10,251 nucleotides of DNA from Lientehia sp934351765 (lineage in GTDB: Bacteria; Bacillota; Clostridia; Lachnospirales; Lachnospiraceae): positions 1-10,251 of the forward strand of contig NZ_JBQKGG010000030.1 in NCBI RefSeq assembly GCF_052118925.1, given 5' to 3'. The notes under the pieces are model-generated. The model saw nothing but the letters and a program-made list of their open reading frames with translations. It had not been told where the DNA came from and did not search any database. Every line of letters begins with the position of its first letter. Position 1 is the stretch's first letter. Positions 1 to 4,889 of the stretch are shown one piece after another. The position numbers and the translations under genes were made by a program.

Positions 1-60
1 GTATCACCTGACGAATATGAAAAGCTGTATGAGAGGGGTATGTTACTGTCTGCTGCTTAG
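1..60 (+). CDS. C-terminal end of an unidentified protein (partial)
   Basis: The first reading frame is open from the window edge and ends at TAG (58-60), giving 19 residues that finish in YERGMLLSAA. The start lies outside the window. The tail is too short to assign a family; an element recombinase or mobilization protein would suit the setting, but nothing here shows it. An imperfect inverted repeat (TCTGCT/AGCAG-CAGA) spans the stop codon, and no clear T-run follows. Confidence 0.4.
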   Translation, partial: VSPDEYEKLYERGMLLSAA

Positions 61-276
61 CAGGCAGAACTTCTCATTTTAATTTGTACTAAATCTTGAC
101 ATAGGACCACTCCTTATTCATACAAAATCATCAATCTACAATTCTGTACTCGTAAAGGAAAGGGAAATCACCTTTGCAAGCCTTTTGCCGGGAGTTCCGA
201 TGAATGTCTGCACATTCCCCGGCTTTGCTGATCTAAAGCCAACTGATATGAATTGTGCTGTCAGCACACAATCACA
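61..276. other. Intergenic stretch with two hairpins
   Basis: No credible gene is seen here. A GC-rich inverted repeat lies at 187-223: outer arms GCCGGG (187-192) and CCCGGC (218-223), inner arms GAATGT (202-207) and ACATTC (212-217), with a 9-nt one-sided bulge. Outer bases GCAA (176-179) and TTGC (225-228) can extend it. It has no convincing T-run on either strand, so a terminator role is uncertain. Confidence 0.4.
252..270 (-). terminator. Probable terminator of the leftward polymerase operon
   Basis: TGTGCT (254-259) and AGCACA (263-268) form a tight stem with a 3-nt loop, 8 bases past the stop of the last leftward gene. Read leftward, the tail is only weakly T-rich (ATTCATAT). Position suggests a terminator; the tail makes the call moderate. 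Confidence 0.35.
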
Positions 277-522
277 TCAGGCTCCGGCTCTTTCCATAAA
301 CCACATATTGTTATCTTCATAGAAAAGGAATATTTCCTTTCCATCTACCACACAGGTATAACGCTCTCCAACGCCGCCAGCCCTTGTACTGGCTGCTCTG
401 CGCTTGTCTTTTACTCGTGTAATCTCATACTTTCTGCCATCTTCCCACGTTATCTCTTTGGGAATGAGCAGTCCGTCCTTTGAAAATTCTGCAAGTACAT
501 CAACATATACCTTATTGCTCAA
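277..522 (-). CDS. Small conserved-looking protein of a Y-polymerase/LexA operon
   Basis: An 81-residue protein starting at TTG (MSNKVYVDVLAEF when initiated with Met). TTG was chosen because AGGAAGGTGA sits at a normal distance upstream; the in-frame GTG at 531 has its purine-rich sequence right against it, and longer starts run into the lexA-like gene. It is rich in charged and aromatic residues, with no signal peptide or membrane segment, and has a short beta-rich look (EDGRKYEITRV, RYTCVVDGKEIFLFYEDN). I associate small proteins of this kind with the 3' end of clostridial Y-family polymerase cassettes, but I cannot name a function. It follows the LexA-type gene by 14 bases, so it is very probably co-transcribed with it and the polymerase; an accessory or regulatory role in error-prone synthesis is only inference. 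Confidence 0.7.
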   Translation of the reverse strand: MSNKVYVDVLAEFSKDGLLIPKEITWEDGRKYEITRVKDKRRAASTRAGGVGERYTCVVDGKEIFLFYEDNNMWFMERAGA

Positions 523-536
523 TGTAATCACCTTCC

Positions 537-779
537 TTACAAGATTGCTATTGCTCTGGAAGCATCCATCTTCCTTGCTATATAGCCTTTTTCTTCTAAT
601 ATTTTCAGATGTGCATAAACACTTGAAGTCGATGCCACCCCTACCATCTTGCATATCTCCCTGATAGTAGGAGCATAACCATTAACTCTCTGATATTGCA
701 TAATGCTTTCATACACATTCTGCTGCTTCTCCGTCAATGGTGCTCTGTCTACCAGATCAATTCTTTCTGCTTCGCTCAT
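537..779 (-). CDS. Stand-alone LexA-type winged-helix DNA-binding protein
   Basis: An 80-residue protein that matches only the N-terminal DNA-binding domain of LexA. It has LTEKQQNVYESI (about 15-26), the turn and recognition segment APTIREICKMVGVAS-TSSVYAHLKIL (36-61) and the wing EEKGYIARKMDASRAIAIL (62-80). Full-length LexA runs to about 200 residues and carries the S24 self-cleavage domain; here a TAA stop comes right after the wing, so no protease domain is present. The start is fixed by GGGAGG six bases before ATG. It lies between the Y-family polymerase and the 81-residue gene in one leftward operon. Likely role: DNA-binding regulator of the cassette or of host LexA-type operators. It cannot be inactivated by self-cleavage. 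Domain assignment is strong; the target is unknown. Confidence 0.85.
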   Translation of the reverse strand: MSEAERIDLVDRAPLTEKQQNVYESIMQYQRVNGYAPTIREICKMVGVASTSSVYAHLKILEEKGYIARKMDASRAIAIL

Positions 780-942
780 GTTCCGCCTCCCTCTTCTTTA
801 ACTCTATCGCTACTCGTAGTGCAGCTCAATTCCGCTTCGCTTCATTTCGCTCACGGCAGTCGCCGTATCAGATAACCAAGTCCCATATGTTTATGTACAA
901 GCACAACACATCTGCGCCTTGATTATCTGGCACTTCTCGTTG

Positions 943-2193
943 CTAACCTGAGAAGTACCCATGTGGATGTACTGTGTGTTCTTCTTTTGCATTGACTGCC
1001 GACAGAATCCTGTCCCGGTACATGAGTCCCCTCTGGATACTGTAAAATCCAAATCTTCTGCGTATCTCATCAACCGCTGAATCCATCTTCATCTGCTTTT
1101 CACGCTTCTCCACACTTGAGAACAAATCAATCTGTTCCCAATAATTATCTGTTACTAAGTCTGCACCTCGGACACCAATACTGCGTATTGGTTTGCTCCA
1201 GTTATAGTTTTCCTTAAATATCTGATAAGCGTATGCAACTATCTCTCCGGTGATATTCGTTGCGTGGTCAATCTTTTTCTGACGGGTAAAAGAGAATAGC
1301 TCATTATCCCTGACACTTATCTCAACCACTCTGCACCGGAATCCATTCTCACGAAGTCTTGCTGCAACACTCTCAGCCAGAATATAAAGAACAATCTTTA
1401 CATCCTCATCGCATACTAAATCCTTTGGTGTCGTTGTGCTGTTTCCCACCGATTTGATTGGAGCGTGGGTATTCTCCAGTTTGACAGGTGATTCATCATA
1501 GCCATTAGCAAATGACCATAAGATGCTGCCCATCTTTCCAAGGTGGCTGTTAAGCATCCCTTCATCTGCCCTTGCAAGATCACCTATGGTTCTGATACCG
1601 AATTTTGCAAGCTTCTGATTCGTGCTCCTTCCGACATATAGCAGATCACTTACCGGAAGTGCCCATGCCTTCTGCTTAAACTCACTCTTATACATAGTTG
1701 TGATTGCATCCGGCTTCTTATAATCTGAACCAAGCTTTGCAAATATCTTATTGAAAGAAACACCAACACTCACTGTGATGCCAAGCTCTGACTTCATTCT
1801 CTTGCTGATTTCCTGTGCAATGAGCAATCCATCCCCTTTAAGGGAGCTGCTCCCTGTCACATCAAGCCAGCACTCATCAATTCCATATGGCTCCTGCTTG
1901 TCCGTATATTCTGCATATATCTCATGCGCCATCCTTGAGAACCGAAGATATAAGTCCATTCTTGGTGAAACAAATGTTATGTCCGGACAGACCTGCTTTG
2001 CCTGCCAGAGCGCCATTCCTGTTTTCACACCGTACTTCTTGGCAATATAGTCAGCAGTTAAGACAATCCCATGTCTTGCCTCCGGGTCACCGCCTACTGC
2101 CAGTGGCTTTCCTGCAAGCTCCGGATGATGCAGATGCTCAATCGAAGCATAACAACAGTTGATATCTGAATGAAGTATTACCCTGTCTCCCAT
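943..2193 (-). CDS. Y-family DNA polymerase (DinB/UmuC type, translesion synthesis)
   Basis: A 416-residue error-prone DNA polymerase. From the chosen start (MGDRVILHSDIN) the first metal-binding Asp is D10, followed by CCYASIE, the Y-family finger/palm signature. The second catalytic pair is in YGIDECWLDVTGS (D106, E107). VSVGVSFNKIFAKLGSDYKKP belongs to the palm, LYVGRSTNQKLAKFGIRTIGDLA is the helix-hairpin-helix thumb, and the rest is the little-finger region. Length fits the family. The ATG at 2193 was preferred over the one at 2211 because GGAGG lies about eight bases before it. No beta-clamp motif of the QLSLF type was identified with certainty (EQIDLFSS near residue 370 is a candidate). 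It heads the leftward operon and is transcribed from a strong promoter next to an operator-like palindrome, facing an S24 repressor; SOS-like induction is the likely control. Mobile-element Y-polymerases usually act in induced mutagenesis. Confidence 0.93.
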   Translation of the reverse strand: MGDRVILHSDINCCYASIEHLHHPELAGKPLAVGGDPEARHGIVLTADYIAKKYGVKTGMALWQAKQVCPDITFVSPRMDLYLRFSRMAHEIYAEYTDKQEPYGIDECWLDVTGSSSLKGDGLLIAQEISKRMKSELGITVSVGVSFNKIFAKLGSDYKKPDAITTMYKSEFKQKAWALPVSDLLYVGRSTNQKLAKFGIRTIGDLARADEGMLNSHLGKMGSILWSFANGYDESPVKLENTHAPIKSVGNSTTTPKDLVCDEDVKIVLYILAESVAARLRENGFRCRVVEISVRDNELFSFTRQKKIDHATNITGEIVAYAYQIFKENYNWSKPIRSIGVRGADLVTDNYWEQIDLFSSVEKREKQMKMDSAVDEIRRRFGFYSIQRGLMYRDRILSAVNAKEEHTVHPHGYFSG

Positions 2194-2272
2194 CTGCATA
2201 ACCTCCTGCATTTAATCTATCACTACCATAACCTTTAGTCCAAGTATATGAGTAATGTTCCTTACAGGGCAT

Positions 2273-2302
2273 AGTATAACCCCAAGAATAATCGACTGTC
2301 AA
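2273..2302 (-). promoter_or_regulatory. Promoter of the leftward polymerase operon
   Basis: On the minus strand, TTGACA (complement of 2297-2302) and TATACT (complement of 2273-2278) are 18 bases apart, near-consensus for the housekeeping sigma factor. The untranslated leader to the polymerase start is about 70-80 bases. The -35 box overlaps the TGTC/GACA operator-like repeats. Confidence 0.75.
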
Positions 2303-2316
2303 CGGACACATGTGTC
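2297..2316. promoter_or_regulatory. Operator-like palindrome between divergent promoters
   Basis: GACACATGTGTC (2305-2316) is a perfect 12-bp palindrome. A third half, TGTC (2297-2300), sits at the same spacing, so TGTC/GACA/TGTC elements recur every 8 bases. The site overlaps the -35 box of the polymerase promoter and lies about 30 bases upstream of the -35 box of the S24 gene. A GGACACAT half site recurs before the downstream XRE gene (3185-3192). Binding by the adjacent XRE/S24 protein is inferred. Confidence 0.55.
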
Positions 2317-2344
2317 TGTTTTCTCATTATATTGGATTTTTAAC

Positions 2345-2373
2345 TTGAATAATTGGTACTATTGCTATATACT
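2345..2373 (+). promoter_or_regulatory. Promoter of the XRE-S24 repressor gene
   Basis: TTGAAT (2345-2350) and TATACT (2368-2373) are separated by exactly 17 bases, and the gene starts 57 bases after the -10 box. It is the only good promoter in this orientation in the intergenic region. Confidence 0.65.
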
Positions 2374-2429
2374 ATGGAGTGAAAAGAGACATTAGAAATC
2401 AACTAATTGGAAAGAAAAGAGGCGTATGT

Positions 2430-3164
2430 ATGTACTCAATCGGAGAAATCATTTCAACATATAGAAAAAAGAAAGGCTTGCTCCAGCAGGATCTCGCTGA
2501 TGAACTGGCAAAAGAAGGCATCAAGATTTCCTATAAAGCCATATCCAACTGGGAGAGAAATCTTGCTGAACCAAGCGTTACCATATTTTACAAAGTGTGT
2601 AGAATCCTTGGTATCACTAATATGTATGAAGCATATTTTGGAGTAAATCCTGCTGATCCTTTTTCATCACTTACTGATGAAGGCAGGGAAAAGGCTATGG
2701 ATTATATCAATCTGCTCCACGCATCCGGAATGTATGAAAAGCAAACTGCTAAGATAATTCCATTCAGAAGCATTGATATTTTTGAAAATGCAGTATCAGC
2801 CGGAACCGGTAACTTTCTCGTAGACGGACCTAAAGAGACTGTACGCATAGATGAATCTATTCTGCCGGAAGATACAACTTTCGGTGTACGCATTAGTGGT
2901 GACAGTATGGAACCTGAATTCCACGATGGTCAGATTGCATGGGTATTGCAACAGGAATCTGTTGCTAATGGAGAAATCGGCATCTTCGCTCTGAACGGAG
3001 AAGCCTATATCAAGAAGTTAAAGGACGACAAAGACGGAATTTTCCTTATCTCACTCAACGAAAAGTATGCACCTATCAAGGTTGGAGAAAATGACCGCTT
3101 AGACATATTTGGAAAAGTTCTTGGAAAATCTGATGCTTCTGCTCTTACCGATCATTGCCGATAA
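2430..3164 (+). CDS. XRE-family repressor with S24 self-cleavage domain (LexA/CI-like)
   Basis: A 244-residue two-domain repressor. Residues 3-65 form an XRE helix-turn-helix (IGEIISTYRKKKGLLQQDLADEL, then AISNWERNLAEPS). Residues 118-235 form a peptidase S24 domain. The cleavage bond is A124-G125 in AVSAGTGN; the catalytic Ser is S159 in RISGDSMEP and the general-base Lys is K195 in EAYIKKL. All parts needed for RecA-stimulated self-cleavage are present. Start: ATG 2430 is preceded by AAGAGG at seven bases; the upstream in-frame GTG (2379) overlaps the promoter region and lacks a ribosome site. It is divergent from the Y-polymerase operon with operator-like repeats between, so it probably represses the polymerase operon and itself until DNA damage. 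Domain identity is firm; the regulon is inferred. Confidence 0.93.
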   Translation: MYSIGEIISTYRKKKGLLQQDLADELAKEGIKISYKAISNWERNLAEPSVTIFYKVCRILGITNMYEAYFGVNPADPFSSLTDEGREKAMDYINLLHASGMYEKQTAKIIPFRSIDIFENAVSAGTGNFLVDGPKETVRIDESILPEDTTFGVRISGDSMEPEFHDGQIAWVLQQESVANGEIGIFALNGEAYIKKLKDDKDGIFLISLNEKYAPIKVGENDRLDIFGKVLGKSDASALTDHCR

Positions 3165-3184
3165 AAACGCAAGTCCTTTTTATT

Positions 3185-3225
3185 GGACACATTTTTTTGC
3201 ATAATTGACAATAAGAAAATATCTA
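3185..3225 (+). promoter_or_regulatory. Promoter/operator region of the small XRE gene
   Basis: TTGCAT (3197-3202) and TATCTA (3220-3225) are 17 bases apart; an alternative TTGACA (3205-3210) has no well-spaced -10 box. GGACACAT (3185-3192), identical to half of the operator upstream of the S24 gene, lies just before it. A weak GTCC/GGAC stem followed by seven Ts (3192-3198) may also end the S24 transcript. Confidence 0.4.
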
Positions 3226-3249
3226 TAGAACTGAAAGAAGGGATTTTTT

Positions 3250-3450
3250 ATGGTGGTCACAAATAATATCAGAGAAATCCGTGAACAGCGTGGCATTTAC
3301 CAGAATGACCTTGCCGCTGCTATCGGATTCAGCACCAAAACTGTCAGCAGGGTAGAACGTGGGGACGGCGCCCCATCTGCCGAATTTATGCTACGAGTAT
3401 CTAAGTACTTTAATATGCTGGTGGAAGATGTATTTCATGTAGAGGAATAA
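3250..3450 (+). CDS. Small XRE-family helix-turn-helix regulator
   Basis: A 66-residue protein made almost entirely of one XRE helix-turn-helix: IREIREQRGIYQNDLAAAIG (about 7-26), then the recognition part FSTKTVSRVERGDGAPSAEFM (27-47) and the closing helix LRVSKYFNMLVEDVFHVEE. There is no effector or cleavage domain. AAGAAGGGA lies before the ATG with a slightly long T-rich spacer. It follows the S24 repressor by 85 bases with its own probable promoter. Cro-like or element-maintenance regulators of this size are common in Firmicute integrative elements; its operator is not known, though the GGACACAT upstream hints that it is in the same circuit. Confidence 0.88.
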   Translation: MVVTNNIREIREQRGIYQNDLAAAIGFSTKTVSRVERGDGAPSAEFMLRVSKYFNMLVEDVFHVEE

Positions 3451-3453
3451 CGT

Positions 3454-3489
3454 GGAGCGAGTGAGCTCAATATTCAGCTCGCTCCGCTA
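3454..3489. terminator. Hairpin terminator between convergent genes
   Basis: GGAGCGAG (3454-3461) pairs perfectly with CTCGCTCC (3478-3485), with inner TGA/TCA pairing. It starts three bases after the XRE stop and lies 10 bases beyond the stop of the leftward ORF. The tails are only moderately T-rich (CTATCTTTCTT rightward). Confidence 0.55.
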
Positions 3490-3495
3490 TCTTTC

Positions 3496-3834
3496 TTAAA
3501 CTGAAAATCTTCTTTTATCTATTCCATATTCACACCAAATATGTTCTATCATACCATCTCCTCGTCCCAAAAAATCAACTTGTTCGCGCCATGCATTAAT
3601 ACCAGCTTCATCAAGCAACTTTTCAAATTCAACATATTCATCACTATTCAAATTTTTCCTCATAAGATTTTTTAATAATGTATCCTCCTCAGATTGAACA
3701 TAATCTACACTTATTGGTTCGTCTTTTATTAATTCTTTTATAGCACAGTATGTATTAAATATCGAATCGTTCTTTTTAAGTGTTTTCTCAAGGACTTGCT
3801 GAACCAATTGCTTCTCATAATATTTTACATACAC
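3496..3834 (-). CDS. Hypothetical protein, AT-rich, at a composition boundary
   Basis: A 112-residue acidic, helix-rich protein beginning MYVKYYEKQLVQQ from a GTG start, ending GIDKRRFSV. No recognised domain, signal peptide or membrane segment. No ribosome site is visible upstream; a stop codon lies three codons before the GTG, and the DNA upstream (from about 3838) changes abruptly from AT-rich to GC-rich. The true 5' end may therefore have been removed by insertion or recombination at about 3836-3845. It could be the C-terminal part of a larger protein, or a phage or element accessory gene; function unknown. Confidence 0.5.
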   Translation of the reverse strand: MYVKYYEKQLVQQVLEKTLKKNDSIFNTYCAIKELIKDEPISVDYVQSEEDTLLKNLMRKNLNSDEYVEFEKLLDEAGINAWREQVDFLGRGDGMIEHIWCEYGIDKRRFSV

Positions 3835-3974
3835 TTTAGGTCAGTTTACAAGGAACTACACGCAGACCGTGAAACGGGCTGCTGACAACAAACGGCGCTA
3901 TGCTCCCGGCTGGGTGCATAGCACCTGTTTGTTGCGGGGGTTTCCAAAGGGGGCAGCGCCCCATTTGGCACACG

Positions 3975-4005
3975 ACTTTGCGGAGCAAAGTGTAGTGTGT
4001 TATAC
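3975..4005 (+). other. Probable MOBV-type origin of transfer (pMV158-like oriT)
   Basis: An inverted repeat ACTTTG (3975-3980)/CAAAGT (3986-3991) with a 5-base loop is followed at once by GTAGTGTGTTATAC. This matches the known layout of the pMV158 origin: an ACTTT...AAAGT hairpin, then TAGTGTG/TTATAC, nicked between G and T by the MobM relaxase. By analogy the nick would fall between 3999 and 4000. No MobV/Pre relaxase gene is in the window, so the site would need one supplied in trans or from outside the window. Confidence 0.7.
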
Positions 4006-4409
4006 GCTCTGTCGGCGTTGCCCTGAAAATACCGTTGCCGCCGGGGAGGGCAAGGGCATTTGACGCGGCAGGAAAGCAGGGCTTTGTTTGGGGCTGGTAA
4101 GCCGGAAACAAAGGGCTGATTTCAGCAGCAGACAGGGCGTATTATGAAAGCCCCCGTCCCTCGTCCTCCGCCCCCGGCCTATGGGACAAAAAGTCCCAAA
4201 GCTCTGGACACCGTGACCAGATGTGTGGCCACACTCCGGGAAAAGTAGCAGGACGGCAGGAAACCGTCAAGGCTGAAATGAATGGGCTGACGCCCGGCCT
4301 TGACCGTTCCCCGCCGCCCCGCTGGATGGGTGGACAAGGTGGCCAATCCCTAAAAGTGTTTGGCCGCACTCGTTCATTTTGGGGCCTTTCTTCTCCCAAA
4401 ATTGAAATG

Positions 4410-4440
4410 GGCGGGAAAGCCCTAAAATGGCTTTCCCGCC
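4410..4440. repeat. Perfect 12-bp stem-loop
   Basis: GGCGGGAAAGCC (4410-4421) and GGCTTTCCCGCC (4429-4440) are exact inverse complements around a 7-base loop. No T-run follows on either strand, so it is more likely a DNA or RNA structural element than a terminator. Confidence 0.7.
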
Positions 4441-4452
4441 TTGATTACCCAT

Positions 4453-4535
4453 TAGCAAAGACGGGCGAGACTGTCAACGGCGGCGCTGAAAGCGCCGTTC
4501 ATCTTGACCGTTGACTGGCTCGCCTGGCTTTGCTA
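4453..4535. repeat. Long nested imperfect hairpin
   Basis: Four nested complementary pairs lie in order: TAGCAAAG (4453-4460)/CTTTGCTA (4528-4535), GGCGAG (4464-4469)/CTCGCC (4519-4524), GTCAACG (4473-4479)/CGTTGAC (4509-4515), CGGCGCT (4481-4487)/AGCGCCG (4491-4497). ACGGGC (4461-4466) can alternatively pair with GCCCGT (4538-4543). Such architecture suits a single-strand origin, a relaxosome or replication site, or a structured RNA; the sequence does not decide. Confidence 0.65.
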
Positions 4536-4584
4536 CTGCCCGTAAGAGATGGAAAAACAAGATGGAAAACAAGGTTAAAAATGG

Positions 4585-4614
4585 TTGACAAGTCTATCGG
4601 ATGTGTGTTATACT
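4585..4614 (+). promoter_or_regulatory. Strong promoter of the efflux unit
   Basis: TTGACA (4585-4590) and TATACT (4609-4614) with 18 bases between, and TGT directly before the -10 box (extended -10). Transcription would start near 4621, just before the leader peptide ribosome site. Confidence 0.8.
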
Positions 4615-4648
4615 GTGCGACAGTTTGAGATTGGAAGGAGGCTTACGT

Positions 4649-4669
4649 GTGTTAATTTGTGTACGCTAA
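4649..4669 (+). CDS. Putative 6-residue regulatory leader peptide (MLICVR)
   Basis: AGGAGG (4636-4641) is seven bases before a GTG codon that opens GTG TTA ATT TGT GTA CGC TAA, i.e. fMet-Leu-Ile-Cys-Val-Arg. An alternative GTG two bases earlier encodes only Met-Cys before a stop. The combination of a strong ribosome site, a very short ORF and three downstream terminators before a resistance gene is the standard layout of drug-responsive attenuation, as known for mef/msr(D)-type genes. I do not recognise this exact peptide; drug-induced stalling is inferred. Confidence 0.55.
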   Translation: MLICVR

Positions 4670-4696
4670 TAAGCAATAAAAAGTAGAAGTACCTTT

Positions 4697-4717
4697 CCAC
4701 ATGATGGTGGGCTTTTT
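4697..4717 (+). terminator. Leader terminator 1
   Basis: CCAC (4697-4700) and GTGG (4707-4710) with a short loop, followed by GC and seven Ts. The stem is short, but the T-run is strong. The left flank AAGTACCTTTCC is partly complementary to the leader ribosome-site region GGAAGGAGGCTT, giving a possible competing fold. Confidence 0.45.
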
Positions 4718-4750
4718 TTGCGTGCGTATGCAAAGGAACACGTAGGTTTG

Positions 4751-4787
4751 ACACGAGCAGTCTTTGAACTGTATCGTGGTGTTTTTT
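4751..4787 (+). terminator. Leader terminator 2
   Basis: CACGA (4752-4756)/TCGTG (4774-4778) and inner CAGT (4758-4761)/ACTG (4768-4771) surround a 6-base loop, followed by six Ts (4782-4787). A good intrinsic terminator inside the 5' untranslated region of the pump gene. Confidence 0.7.
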
Positions 4788-4803
4788 CGTGCTTTGTTGT
4801 TAT

Positions 4804-4846
4804 GCAGGCGTCTGCCCTCTCTGTGGGACAACGCCTGCTTTTTATT
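4804..4846 (+). terminator. Leader terminator 3
   Basis: GCAGGCGT (4804-4811) pairs perfectly with ACGCCTGC (4831-4838); TG-CCC and GGG-A-CA extend the stem inward. The run TTTTTATT follows. It ends 43 bases before the pump start codon, so pump expression requires read-through. Confidence 0.78.
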
Positions 4847-4889
4847 GCAGAAACAAAGGAACAATGCAATAAAAAAGGAGGTTCGCATT

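Larger units (their letters stand above)
3838..4546. other. GC-rich non-coding mobile-element region with oriT and many inverted repeats
   Basis: About 700 bases without a credible gene: open frames exist on both strands but lack ribosome sites and have low-complexity Pro/Gly/Arg-rich products. It holds the MOBV-like oriT (3975-4005), TGGGAC/GTCCCA stem (4182-4198), the 12-bp palindrome GTGTGGCCACAC (4223-4234), distant arms GTCAAGGC/GCCTTGAC near 4266 and 4299, a perfect 12-bp stem (4410-4440) and a nested hairpin (4453-4535). A near-tandem AGATGGAAAA(A)CA repeat follows at about 4547-4574. Likely transfer/replication control DNA of a mobilizable element. Confidence 0.6.

Noticed and set aside
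810..854. Leftward 14-residue ORF (MSEMKRSGIELHYE) between polymerase and LexA-type gene
   Set aside because: No ribosome site before its GTG and no support beyond an open frame; may be chance.
932..956. ACTTCTC/GAGAAGT hairpin over the polymerase stop codon, considered as a terminator
   Set aside because: No T-run follows leftward, and the next gene in the operon lies only 163 bases on with no promoter seen; more likely an intra-operon RNA structure.
2379..2429. GTG start adding 17 residues to the S24 repressor
   Set aside because: It has no ribosome site and lies only a few bases after the -10 box; ATG 2430 has AAGAGG at proper spacing and begins directly with the helix-turn-helix.
3869..4063. 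Rightward ORF over the oriT region (GTG start, Cys/Arg-rich product)
   Set aside because: It has no ribosome site, the product is of odd composition, and it is read straight through the oriT hairpin and nick region; better explained as non-coding transfer DNA.
4142..4514. Overlapping ORFs on both strands in the GC-rich repeat region
   Set aside because: Products are rich in Pro, Gly, Arg and Trp with no domain or ribosome site, and the frames run through several perfect hairpins.
4764..4889. Longer N-terminus for the efflux pump
   Set aside because: It would be translated from inside leader terminator 2 and through terminator 3; AAGGAGG before the ATG at 4890 and the Mef family length support the shorter form.
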